DNA of 64,000 bases, from contig NZ_JAEFCB010000022.1 in NCBI RefSeq assembly GCF_016405905.1, forward strand, positions 1 through 64,000, written 5' to 3'. Position numbers and translations under genes: made by a program. Source of the DNA: Variovorax sp. IB41. Lineage in GTDB: Bacteria > Pseudomonadota > Gammaproteobacteria > Burkholderiales > Burkholderiaceae_C. Below the pieces are notes generated by a model, which had not been told where the DNA came from, made no database searches, and saw only the letters and a list, made by a program, of their open reading frames with translations. Shown in pieces: positions 6,583-16,268 of this stretch; positions within the stretch are counted from its first letter, which is position 1, and every line of letters starts with the position of its first letter.

Positions 6583-9198
6583 CTACCAGCGCACGCGCAT
6601 CCCCACCTGCCCCTGCATGCCCGACTGCTCGCCGTCGTTGCCGATGGCGCGCGTGTACGCGAGGCCGCCATACACCGCCACCGTCCTGTTCACCTGCCCC
6701 ACCACGCCCGCGCCCACTTCGAGCGCGCTCGCGGTGCGGCGGTTGCCGACCTGGTCGGTCGGGCCGAAGAAGAGCGCGTTGGTGCCGCTGAAGGTGTGCC
6801 AGAGATTGGCCTTGAGGTAGGGCTTCCAGGTGCCGCCCGCGGCGCTGAAGCTGCCTTCCAGCCGCGCGCCGACGCGCCCGGTGACGGCGTTGTCGCGCTG
6901 GAAGCGCACGGTCGAGAGGCCATCGTCGAAGTCGTCGACCGAGCTGCGCTGCCAGATCAGCTGCACCTGCGGCTGCAGCGAGACGCTGTCGCTCAATGCG
7001 AAGGGATAGCCGGCCTCGAGCGAAGCGGTGATCGTCTTGCCGTGCGGCCGGCCGCCGCGCCCGAGCGTGGACTGCGCCTCGGTCTTGAAGCGCGTGGCCA
7101 TGAGCACGGCGTCGCTGTACCAACCGCTCGTCGCGACACGCGTCCAGTACGCGCCGAGGCTGTAGCCCTCGACGCTCAGGCGCCCCGTGGCGGCGTTGGT
7201 GGCGCCGCCGGCGATGCCGCTCGTGTCGCCGCTCGCGCGCGTGTAGCCGCCGAGCACGCCGACGCGGTGGCGCCCGCCCGAGGCATCGGTGCCGACGAGA
7301 AAGTCATGGCCCAGCTGCAGCCCGTGGATGTTGCCGTCGAACTGCGGGTTCGCATCGCCGCGCAGGCGCTGGCGCGTGCTCTCGCCGAAGACGCGGCCCC
7401 ACGAGGCCTGCCGGCCTTCGCCTTGTTCACCTTCCGCGAGCAGTTGCTGGTCGCCCTGCCGGTCGTGAAAGCTGCCCAGCTGCGCGAGCCCGAGCTGGCG
7501 CACCACCAGCGGCACGCTGCTGTAGAGCGCCACCTCGGGCCGGTACAGCTTGACCTGCTCGACGGCAGGTGCCGGCGCGCCCGGCACGCCCGGCGTTTCC
7601 GCGATGACTTCGTAGGCTTCGGCGAGCGACCCCACCACCACGCCGCCAACCAGGAAACCGTTGTTGCGCAGGTACCAGTTGTCCGGGTTGTTGCCCGCCG
7701 CGCCGCCGCGAAAGAGGCGATAGGTGTACGCGCCGGCCTCGACCGGCTGCGTGAGCGAGAACGCGTGGGTTGCCGTGGTGCCGCCGTTGACCGTCTGCAC
7801 CACCAGGATGCCGTCGGCCAGCGTCGGCGCGCCCATGCCGCCGCGGTTGACCACGCGGATCGCGGTGCCGCCCGAGGCCGTGCCGCCATCGATCACCAGC
7901 CGGTCGGAGGGCGCGTTGTCGCCGGCCAGCACGGTGTTGATCTGCATCAGCGCGCCGTTGCCCAGGTAGTTGCCGCGCACCGTGAAGGCGCCGAAGTTCA
8001 CGCCGTCGTTCGGGCCGGGCAACAGCGTGCCCTGGTTCGTCACGTTGCCCGCGAAGGTGCCGGTGCCGGCGACCGTGGTGCCGGGGAGCACGGCGATGAC
8101 CGGGCTTGTCAGCGTGGCGGGCAGGTTGAAGCGGCCCGATTCGATGCGGATGCCGTCCGAGAAAGTCGCATCGGTGAGCCACGACCATCCGGCGCCGCGC
8201 ATCGTCAGATTCTGGAAATTGCGGAAGGCGTTGTCCACCGTGCCGCTGCCTTCGAGAAAGGCGTTCGCGATCGCATTGCCGCCGTCGGCGCCGCCGCGGA
8301 TGACCGAGCCGGTCTGCAGTATCAGCGTGCCGTTGCCGAGCGCACCCATGTAGAGCGCATCGCTGTTGCCAGCGCCGCCATGGCCTTCGATGGTGCCCGC
8401 GTTCACCAGTGTGTCGTTGCCGTTCTGCCCGCGGTAGCCGTAGCCGTTGGCGCTCGAGAGCAACGCGCCGGCCCGGTTCTCCACGCGCGAGAAGAAGCTC
8501 AGGCCCAGGGTGTTGGCATGCACCGCATCGGCCCCGCCCGAGGGCGAATTGGCGCCCGTGGTCGCTATGGTGCCGGTGTTGACCAGCAGGTTGGCCGCGA
8601 GGTTGCCGCCCTGCAGGTACACGCCCTTGGCCGAATTGCCGCTGGTGGCGATGGTGCCGTTGTTGACGACCGTGTTGCCCGGCCCCAGCGTGGAAATGCC
8701 GTGCGAGCTGCCGCCCGTGGTCGCGATGGAACCGTTGTTGGTGATGAGGGTGCGCGTGCTGCTGTTCGACGTCACCAGCATGCCCGAGGTGCCGCCGCTG
8801 GTCGTGCGGATGGCGCCGTTGTTGGTCATCGTGTTGTCGTTGCCCGTGGCCACCATCGCCGCGCGCGCCGAGCCCGAACCGCCCGAGACGGTGAGGGTGC
8901 CGTTGTTGGTGATGCTGCTCGCATCGCGCACCAGCAGGGCCTGCGTGGCGTTGGTGGTGAGCGTGGCGCCGTTGTCCACGGTGATGGCGACGCCGGTGCT
9001 GCCGGGCGCTGCGATCACGCTGGCCGAGCCGGTGGTCGCGTCGCTGCAGACCACGCTCTGGCCCGTACCCGGCGTCGCGGTCGGGCCACAGGCCGACTGG
9101 GCGGTGCTGGCCGCGAGCCCTGCGAGGGCCGCCACGAACCATGAAAGAGGAGATGCCGGAATCCGGCAGGAAGATCGGGCGCGCTGCTCCAGACGCAT
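6583..9198 (-). CDS. Type V autotransporter, outer-membrane beta-barrel with repeat passenger
   Basis: An 871-residue autotransporter. The Sec signal peptide ends ASTAQSA and is followed by a Cys pair within 20 residues (ACGP...VVCSD). The passenger is a beta-helix-like domain with many NNGTI/NNGTL-type turns in roughly 25-35-residue repeats (DNA about 8560-9000), then less regular strands to about residue 590. The last 280 or so residues form the translocator barrel, starting near ASWGRVFGES and ending in the aromatic residue W (QVGMRVRW), as needed for BAM recognition. ATG 9198 is chosen over 9225 because GAAGGA lies 8 bases upstream. It stands alone between a creatininase-led operon and an MFS gene. 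Probably a cell-surface adhesin or enzyme; no catalytic motif was found. Confidence 0.9.
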   Translation of the reverse strand: MRLEQRARSSCRIPASPLSWFVAALAGLAASTAQSACGPTATPGTGQSVVCSDATTGSASVIAAPGSTGVAITVDNGATLTTNATQALLVRDASSITNNGTLTVSGGSGSARAAMVATGNDNTMTNNGAIRTTSGGTSGMLVTSNSSTRTLITNNGSIATTGGSSHGISTLGPGNTVVNNGTIATSGNSAKGVYLQGGNLAANLLVNTGTIATTGANSPSGGADAVHANTLGLSFFSRVENRAGALLSSANGYGYRGQNGNDTLVNAGTIEGHGGAGNSDALYMGALGNGTLILQTGSVIRGGADGGNAIANAFLEGSGTVDNAFRNFQNLTMRGAGWSWLTDATFSDGIRIESGRFNLPATLTSPVIAVLPGTTVAGTGTFAGNVTNQGTLLPGPNDGVNFGAFTVRGNYLGNGALMQINTVLAGDNAPSDRLVIDGGTASGGTAIRVVNRGGMGAPTLADGILVVQTVNGGTTATHAFSLTQPVEAGAYTYRLFRGGAAGNNPDNWYLRNNGFLVGGVVVGSLAEAYEVIAETPGVPGAPAPAVEQVKLYRPEVALYSSVPLVVRQLGLAQLGSFHDRQGDQQLLAEGEQGEGRQASWGRVFGESTRQRLRGDANPQFDGNIHGLQLGHDFLVGTDASGGRHRVGVLGGYTRASGDTSGIAGGATNAATGRLSVEGYSLGAYWTRVATSGWYSDAVLMATRFKTEAQSTLGRGGRPHGKTITASLEAGYPFALSDSVSLQPQVQLIWQRSSVDDFDDGLSTVRFQRDNAVTGRVGARLEGSFSAAGGTWKPYLKANLWHTFSGTNALFFGPTDQVGNRRTASALEVGAGVVGQVNRTVAVYGGLAYTRAIGNDGEQSGMQGQVGMRVRW

Positions 9199-9324
9199 GT
9201 CCTTGTTCCTTCTTGTTTTTTGCACGGCGCGGGGCCTTGCATCGGCCCATTATTCAGTGCAATTCACAATTCGGAAACCCGAAAACTTCCGTACTCACCG
9301 GGGCGAAGCCCGGTGTTCGCGCCT

Positions 9325-10950
9325 TCAGCGCCGCACGATATAGCGCGTGACCACGGGCGAGCTCTCGCCGATGTGAAAGGCCAGCCGGCGCTCGCGCAGC
9401 GCCATGTCGCTCGCGGTCGCGCGGTTGAAGCGGCGCAGGTGGTCGGTCCACGATTCGTCCACGATCTGCTCCACGTAGCGGCTGGGCTGCGCGATGTCGT
9501 GCAGCAGCTCCCAGCCGATCGCGCCCTGGCTCAGGCGCGCGCGGCGCGTCTGCTGCATGACGATGTGGAAGGCCGCGGCGCGCGCCGGCTCGATGAGGTA
9601 TTCGACCGTGATCACCACGCGCCCTTCTTCCTGCGGTGCCTCGGCCGGGGGACCCGCGGCCCAGCCGGCTTCGGCGGGGCTGGTGTCGTCCTCGCCGGTC
9701 ACGTCGGTCACCCAGCGCAGGGCGATGAGCATCAGCAGCGTGCCGCTCACCGCGGCCACCGCCAGGCTCAGGTTCAGCGCCGTCATGGTCGCCACCTGGC
9801 CCCAGATGGCCGCGCCGATCGCGCTCGCGCCCATGATGGCCATCTGGTACATCGACATGCCGCGCGCGCGCACCCAGTCGGGCAATGCGAGCTGCGCCGA
9901 CACCGAGAGCGAGTTGGCCACCGTGATCCACGCCATGCCGCCGAAGAACATCGCCGGCACCGCGACCCACGCGTTGGGCGCGAAGGCCATCACCGCCGTG
10001 GCGCCCGACTGCAGCAGCGTGCCGCGCAGCACCAGCTGGTCGCGCCCGAGCGCCTGGCGCAGCCGCGGCAGGAACAGCACCGCGACGATCGCGCCCGAGC
10101 CCATCGCGGCCAGCAGCAGCGTGAAGGTGCCCGCATCGCCGCCCTTCAAGTTGCGCGCCAGCAGCGGCAAGAGCGCGAGCAGCGCCGTCGAGTGAAAGAA
10201 GAAGATCGAGATGCGCGTGAGCACCGCGCGCATGCGCTGTGACTGCCGCACGAACTGCACGCCCACGCGCATCGCGCTCACGAGCTTTTCGCGGCCCAGC
10301 GGATTGGGCGTGTGCTCGCGCCGCCAGCGCAGCACCACGAAGCCCGAGGCCACCGACAGCACCGCGTTGAGCGCGAACACCCAGATGGTCCCCGCGCTCG
10401 CGATCAGCATGCCGGCCGTGAGCGGGCCGATGATCCGCGAGGCGTTCATCGCGATGCCGTTCAGGCCCAGCGCCGCCGGCAGCTGAGGGCGCGCCACGAG
10501 CTCGGGCACGATGGCCGAGAACACCGGCCAGCGCAGCGCAAGGCCGATGCCGTTGGCGAAGGTCAGCGCGAGCAAAAGCGGCGCGGTCATGAGGTCCAGC
10601 GCCAATGCCGCGCACAGCACGATGGCCGTGCCCGCGAGCCAGAACTGCGTGGCCACGAGCCAGCGCCGGCGGTCCAGGATGTCGGCCAGCGCGCCGCTCG
10701 GAAGGCCCAAAAGAAAAACGGGCAGCGTGGAGGCCGACTGCACCAGCGCGACCCAGATCGGCGAGGTGGTCAGCGAGGTCATCATCCACGCGGCGGCCAC
10801 ATCGTTCATCCACATGCAGATGTTGGCGATGAGCCAGGTGCTCCACAGCATGCGGAACACGGGGAGCTTCAGGGGCTCCAGGGCCGCGAACTTGGAGGGT
10901 TGCGGCCGCGTGGGCGGAAGGGGCGTCTCTTCGGTCGTTATGGGTGGCAT
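9325..10950 (-). CDS. MFS transporter (MFS_3/EntS-like) with C-terminal ABM-like domain
   Basis: A 541-residue protein. The first 400 or so residues are a 12-helix major-facilitator transporter of the MFS_3 group (enterobactin-exporter-like). Visible segments include the loop SGALADILDRRRWLVATQFW (the A-motif position) and many hydrophobic spans. After a short acidic linker (about residues 410-440) comes a soluble domain of about 100 residues, EGRVVITVEYLIEPARAAAF to the end, which resembles the ferredoxin-like antibiotic-biosynthesis-monooxygenase fold. The start is the ATG at 10950. The substrate is unknown. It lies 29 bases downstream of the amino-acid permease gene on the same strand and may be co-transcribed. 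Confidence 0.88.
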   Translation of the reverse strand: MPPITTEETPLPPTRPQPSKFAALEPLKLPVFRMLWSTWLIANICMWMNDVAAAWMMTSLTTSPIWVALVQSASTLPVFLLGLPSGALADILDRRRWLVATQFWLAGTAIVLCAALALDLMTAPLLLALTFANGIGLALRWPVFSAIVPELVARPQLPAALGLNGIAMNASRIIGPLTAGMLIASAGTIWVFALNAVLSVASGFVVLRWRREHTPNPLGREKLVSAMRVGVQFVRQSQRMRAVLTRISIFFFHSTALLALLPLLARNLKGGDAGTFTLLLAAMGSGAIVAVLFLPRLRQALGRDQLVLRGTLLQSGATAVMAFAPNAWVAVPAMFFGGMAWITVANSLSVSAQLALPDWVRARGMSMYQMAIMGASAIGAAIWGQVATMTALNLSLAVAAVSGTLLMLIALRWVTDVTGEDDTSPAEAGWAAGPPAEAPQEEGRVVITVEYLIEPARAAAFHIVMQQTRRARLSQGAIGWELLHDIAQPSRYVEQIVDESWTDHLRRFNRATASDMALRERRLAFHIGESSPVVTRYIVRR

Positions 10951-10979
10951 GTGGCGCTATTGTCGCGCGCGGGTTTTTC

Positions 10980-11756
10980 TCAACCGCGGTCGCTGCGTGC
11001 GAGGCGGTGTTCGAGCCTGCGCAGCATCGTGGTCAGCACCAGCGTCATCACCCAGTAGATCAACGAGATCGCGAGGTACGGCTCCCAGTAGCGCGCATAG
11101 GCGCCGGCGACGGTGCGCGCCGCATAGGCCAGCTCGGCGAGGCCGATGGCGGAGACCAGCGACGTGTCTTTCAGCAGCGCGATCGCGTTGTTGCCCAGCG
11201 GCGGCAGCATGCGGCGAAAGGCCTGCGGCAGCACCACGTAGCGCATCACCTGCGCGGGCGAAAAACCGATCGAGCGGCCCGCATCGAACTGCCCGCGCGA
11301 GATCGACTGGATGCCCGCGCGAAACACCTCCGAGATGTATGCCGCCGAGTTGAGCGTGAGCGCCACAACCCCCGAGATGAGCGCGCCGTGCTCCTGCTTC
11401 AAGGTGCGCGCGAGCTCGCCGTCGATGAGGATGCCGCTCGCTGGATGGATGAACACCGGCATCACCGCGAAGTGGATCAAAAGGATCTGCACGAACAGCG
11501 GCGTGCCCCGGAAGAAGCTCACGTACACCGTGGCCGGCCAGCGCAGGAAGAAGCGCGCGACCCAGGTCCACGGCGCATGGCGCGGCTGCGCCAGGCGCGC
11601 GAGCGCGAGGCACAGGCCCCAGCTCGAACCCAGCAGCACGCACACCACCGTCATGCGCAGCGTCATCCACGCGCCTTGCCAGAACAGGTCCTTGTATTCG
11701 ACCAGGATGTCCCAGCGAAACCATCCAAACAAGAGGATCGGTTGTTCCATATTCAT
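10980..11756 (-). CDS. Amino-acid ABC transporter permease (HisM/GlnP family)
   Basis: A 258-residue inner-membrane permease of the His/Glu/Gln/Arg/opine family. The family signature is GAWMTLRMTVVCVLLG near the N-terminus, and the long conserved stretch PLFVQILLIHFAV (residues about 91-103) is typical. The EAA loop is RSIGFSPAQVMRYVVLPQAF, followed by PPLGNNAIALLKDTSLVS, a hallmark of GlnP/HisM. It follows the binding-protein gene, with a hairpin and T-run between them. No partner permease or ATPase gene is nearby, so it either acts as a homodimer or shares an ATPase encoded elsewhere. Confidence 0.92.
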   Translation of the reverse strand: MNMEQPILLFGWFRWDILVEYKDLFWQGAWMTLRMTVVCVLLGSSWGLCLALARLAQPRHAPWTWVARFFLRWPATVYVSFFRGTPLFVQILLIHFAVMPVFIHPASGILIDGELARTLKQEHGALISGVVALTLNSAAYISEVFRAGIQSISRGQFDAGRSIGFSPAQVMRYVVLPQAFRRMLPPLGNNAIALLKDTSLVSAIGLAELAYAARTVAGAYARYWEPYLAISLIYWVMTLVLTTMLRRLEHRLARSDRG

Positions 11757-11777
11757 CGCCTTCGCGTCATCACTCTC

Positions 11778-11810
11778 GAAAAAACAAACGGCCGCTTCGA
11801 GGGCGGCCGT
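11778..11810 (-). terminator. Intra-operon hairpin with T-run
   Basis: On the minus strand, ACGGCCGC-N7-GCGGCCGT is followed by TTGTTTTTT. It lies between the binding-protein stop (11836) and the permease start (11756). The shape is that of a rho-independent terminator. Partial termination or 3'-end protection here would give more binding protein than permease, as in other binding-protein-dependent systems. Confidence 0.7.
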
Positions 11811-11835
11811 GATCGGGTCACAGGTGCCGTGCGGC

Positions 11836-12600
11836 TCAGCGCACGTTCGGGTCCTTGTTGAACCACTTCTTGTAGATCGTGACGTAGCTGCCGTCGGCGC
11901 GCACCGCGGCCAGGCCCGCGGTGAGCTTGTCCAGCAGGGCCTTGTCGCCCTTCTTCACGACGATGCCGAAGCCCTCTTCGGGAAAGGACTTGTCGTCCAG
12001 CGTCTTCAGGTCCGCATGCTGCGCCACGCGGTAGGCGATGACGCCGTTGTCGCCCATGGCCGCATCCACGCCGCCGCCGGCCAGCTCCGAAATGATGAGC
12101 GGCGTGCTCTCGAAGCGGCGGATGTTGGGGCTGGTCTTGCCGAATTCGCGGGAAGCGATGTCGTCGGCGGTGGAGGCGCTCACCACGGCGATCTTCTTGC
12201 CCGCGAGGTCTTTCAGCGAGGCGACCGTGCTGTTCTTCGGAAGCGCGATCAGCTGGCGCGCCGCGAAGTAGGGCGGCGTGAAGTCGTAGCTCTGCTTGCG
12301 CTTGTCGTTGATGGTCACGCCCGAGATCACCAGGTCCACGTCGCCGTTGTTCAGCGCGCCGAAGATGCCGGTGAACGGCGTGTTGACGATCTTGATCTTC
12401 AGGCCCTGCTGCTTGGCGATGGCGTTGATGATGTCGATGTCGAAGCCGACGATCTGCTTGTCCTTGTTCTCGAACGCGAAGGGGGCGTAGGTGGCGCTGG
12501 AGGCGACGGTGAGTTCGCGGTTCTGTGCCTGGGCACCGAAGGCGAGGGTGGCGGCAAGGCCAGCAAGGCCGAGGGCCAGGGCGCGGCGGATGGGGTTCAT
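11836..12600 (-). CDS. Amino-acid ABC transporter substrate-binding protein
   Basis: A 254-residue periplasmic protein of the SBP_bac_3 family. The signal peptide ends AFGAQAQ. The mature domain begins RELTVASSATYAPFAFENKD, followed by GFDIDIINAIAKQQGLK and DLVISGVTINDKRKQSYDFT, the classic lysine/arginine/histidine/glutamine-type motifs. The ligand is probably a basic or polar amino acid; it cannot be fixed by eye. It is the first gene of a pair with the permease downstream, and its promoter lies in the 234-base gap shared with the divergent M28 peptidase gene. Confidence 0.93.
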   Translation of the reverse strand: MNPIRRALALGLAGLAATLAFGAQAQNRELTVASSATYAPFAFENKDKQIVGFDIDIINAIAKQQGLKIKIVNTPFTGIFGALNNGDVDLVISGVTINDKRKQSYDFTPPYFAARQLIALPKNSTVASLKDLAGKKIAVVSASTADDIASREFGKTSPNIRRFESTPLIISELAGGGVDAAMGDNGVIAYRVAQHADLKTLDDKSFPEEGFGIVVKKGDKALLDKLTAGLAAVRADGSYVTIYKKWFNKDPNVR

Positions 12601-12834
12601 TCGAGGGTCCTCTGTGTCCGCTGGGCGCGGTGTGTGGTGGGCGAGGATTTTAGGCTGGCGCTATCGGGCACCCTTTTGTGCGCTTCGCCAAGCGGAATGT
12701 GAGTGCTTCGACTGAGTCGTTGCCGCCTGCGCGCCGGCGGGCTAACTAAGGTTCTCCGGGCGGGGCCGGGGGCATCGCGCGATGGCCGTTGCGGGCTGTC
12801 AGTATCCGGGGCTTCCCTTTTTCAGGAGCCCCGC

Positions 12835-14520
<1,686 letters not shown>

Positions 14521-14551
14521 CCGGGGGCGCCTGCCTTCGGGTGCCTTCTCT

Positions 14552-15430
14552 TCAGCGGCCGAAGAGGAGGTAGAGCGCGACCAGCGCGACCACGACAACG
14601 ACGATCGTCTTCTTCCAGCCGCTCGCCGGGGTCGCCTCCGAGGTCGAGGACGACGTCCAGGTGAACGTCCGCGTCTGCGTGGCGGGGGATGACGAAGACG
14701 ATGAAGTCGATGAAGAAGGGGGCAGGACGAACGACCCGGACGGCAAGGACGTCGAGGAGGACGTCGAGGAGGACGTCGAGGAGGACGACGAGGTGCTGAA
14801 GTCCAGCGAATCGAGGGAGAACGTCGTCGTGGTCGAGGTCTTGCGCGTCACCGTCGTCGCGCCGTCGATGCGCGCGATGGCGTCCGCGACGATGTCGGGG
14901 TGCGACGTGCGGCCGGCCAGCGCCCTGAGTTCGCCGTCGCTCAGAGCGCCCGACCGGAGCACCGTCCAGGCGAGCGTGGCGGGCAGCGAATCGGGCGCGG
15001 CCCAGGCTTCCTGGTGGGTGGGCAGCATCGAGAGGCTGTGCGCGTGCTGCGTTTCGTCGATCAATTGCAGGTTCAGCAACTGGTCCAGCGCGTTGGCGCT
15101 GACGCCGTCCTGCATGCGGCGGTCCAGCAGACGGATGTGCAACTGCGCCCAGGGCGGCAGCGGGAATTCGCCGCTGAGGAGGTCGGTGGCTTCGGAGACG
15201 ATGGCCTGGGCTTCGTTCTCCTGGCCCGCGGCGGCGCGGGCGGGGAGGCCGGCGAGCTGAGCCTGCGAAATGATCTCGCGGGCGACGACCCAGGCGAGGG
15301 CTTCGGCGGGGGTGCGAAATGTGGCGTTGCCCAGTTCGGGATCGCTGGTGGCTGTGGTGTGTTCGGCGTCGGTCAGCAGGCGGATTTGCTGCAGGTGGTC
15401 CATTGCGCGGCGGCTGGGGTCGAGATGCAT
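14552..15430 (-). CDS. Tail-anchored protein with long Ser/Thr-rich stalk, unknown function
   Basis: A 292-residue protein not recognised. ATG 15430 has AGAGGGAG 4 bases upstream, so the in-frame extension to 15532 is rejected. Residues 1-195 are a mixed soluble region (MHLDPSRRAMDHLQQIRLLT at the start), with no signal peptide. Residues about 197-271 are almost pure Ser/Thr (runs such as STSSSSSTSSSTSSSTS). Residues 275-290 form one hydrophobic segment (TIVVVVVALVALYLLF) with a basic KK before it and GR at the very end. The arrangement suggests a cytoplasmic head on a flexible stalk, anchored by its C-terminus in the inner membrane. The stalk DNA contains a 12-base tandem repeat. It lies 111 bases after the periplasmic-protein gene on the same strand. 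Confidence 0.8.
   Translation of the reverse strand: MHLDPSRRAMDHLQQIRLLTDAEHTTATSDPELGNATFRTPAEALAWVVAREIISQAQLAGLPARAAAGQENEAQAIVSEATDLLSGEFPLPPWAQLHIRLLDRRMQDGVSANALDQLLNLQLIDETQHAHSLSMLPTHQEAWAAPDSLPATLAWTVLRSGALSDGELRALAGRTSHPDIVADAIARIDGATTVTRKTSTTTTFSLDSLDFSTSSSSSTSSSTSSSTSLPSGSFVLPPSSSTSSSSSSPATQTRTFTWTSSSTSEATPASGWKKTIVVVVVALVALYLLFGR
14748..14783. repeat. Three tandem copies of GACGTCGAGGAG
   Basis: Exact 12-base units at 14748-14759, 14760-14771 and 14772-14783, within the Ser/Thr stalk of the tail-anchored protein gene. On the coding (minus) strand each unit gives four residues of Ser/Thr. Because the unit is a multiple of three, copy-number change would lengthen or shorten the stalk without breaking the frame. 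Confidence 0.9.
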
Positions 15431-15541
15431 GCGGCTCCCTCTTCTTGTCTCGGTGAGGGGGTGGATGCTCGCATACCGCTCCCGAAGACCTCGGCCTGGC
15501 GGAAACGCCGGCGCGTTGCGCGTCGTTCGCATCGTTGAGCG

Positions 15542-16261
15542 TCAGCCGAAAAGGTCCTCGCATTGGACGTTCTTGCGTTTCAGCCGCGCCATTTCTTTGG
15601 CGGAAATCTTCTTTCGCGTGTCGATACTCCAAACGTTTTTGTAGGGTGCCTCCGCGCCGCACCAAATACCGGCGGGCGCGATGTATTTCCCATCTTTGGA
15701 TATCACGCGAAGATCATCTGGAATGTCGGTTGAATCATAAGAAATTCGACCATCAAGATGGTCAATTCTTTGCCTGGCCATGCTTTCAGAATCGTGCTTT
15801 CTGATGCTGAAGGGGAAGATTATTTCCTTGAGCGATGGCAGTCGCTTCACTGCAATCGAGGTTCTCACGGCAAGTTCATTTCCCCCAGTTTTGTACATGT
15901 CCTGCAAATAAGTCAAATAAATCTGGCCTTTTGCATTGAGGTCCAGGATGTTGTCTCCGCTCGATTCTCTGACGAGGCGGATCTTCGGATTTTTTCGGCA
16001 CTGAGCGTATGCGGTGGATAAATCAATAAAGTGGGTATAAAAAGGAATGCCGTATTGCTTTTCAATGTGCTTGAAAATCAAAAAGTGTCGATCGCCTGAA
16101 TAGCGAAAACTGTCGAACTCCAGATCGACCGAGCATTTCAGTGACTCCCCGCCCTTATAGAGGGTAAGAATTCGATTGTCGGAATTCAAAACGATCACCT
16201 CCTGTGCGTGGCAAACCAGGGAGATAAGGGAAAGCAGAGCAAGGGAAACGATTTTTTTCAT
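15542..16261 (-). CDS. Periplasmic protein of unknown function, candidate immunity partner
   Basis: A 239-residue protein not recognised. It has a clear Sec signal peptide (MKKIVSLALLSLISLVCHA, cleavage before QE) and a mature part with scattered Cys (near residues 43, 88 and 201, and CEDLFG at the end) and no membrane helix. Its DNA is plainly richer in A/T, and its codons less biased, than its neighbours, suggesting recent acquisition. It starts 7 bases after the stop of the M23-like gene, so the two are co-transcribed. A signal-less cell-wall hydrolase followed by an exported small protein is the usual layout of an interbacterial toxin and its periplasmic immunity protein. That role is inference; no immunity family was recognised. 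Confidence 0.75.
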   Translation of the reverse strand: MKKIVSLALLSLISLVCHAQEVIVLNSDNRILTLYKGGESLKCSVDLEFDSFRYSGDRHFLIFKHIEKQYGIPFYTHFIDLSTAYAQCRKNPKIRLVRESSGDNILDLNAKGQIYLTYLQDMYKTGGNELAVRTSIAVKRLPSLKEIIFPFSIRKHDSESMARQRIDHLDGRISYDSTDIPDDLRVISKDGKYIAPAGIWCGAEAPYKNVWSIDTRKKISAKEMARLKRKNVQCEDLFG

Positions 16262-16268
16262 TTGAATC

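Noticed and set aside
6502..9144. An 880-codon open frame on the plus strand opposite the autotransporter gene.
   Set aside because: Same length and region as the real gene, His/Arg/Ala-rich with no recognisable domain; a GC-codon shadow. The minus-strand frame has a signal peptide, repeats and a barrel.
14748..14783. Tandem repeat considered as an on/off phase-variation switch.
   Set aside because: The 12-base unit preserves the frame, so only length variation is expected.
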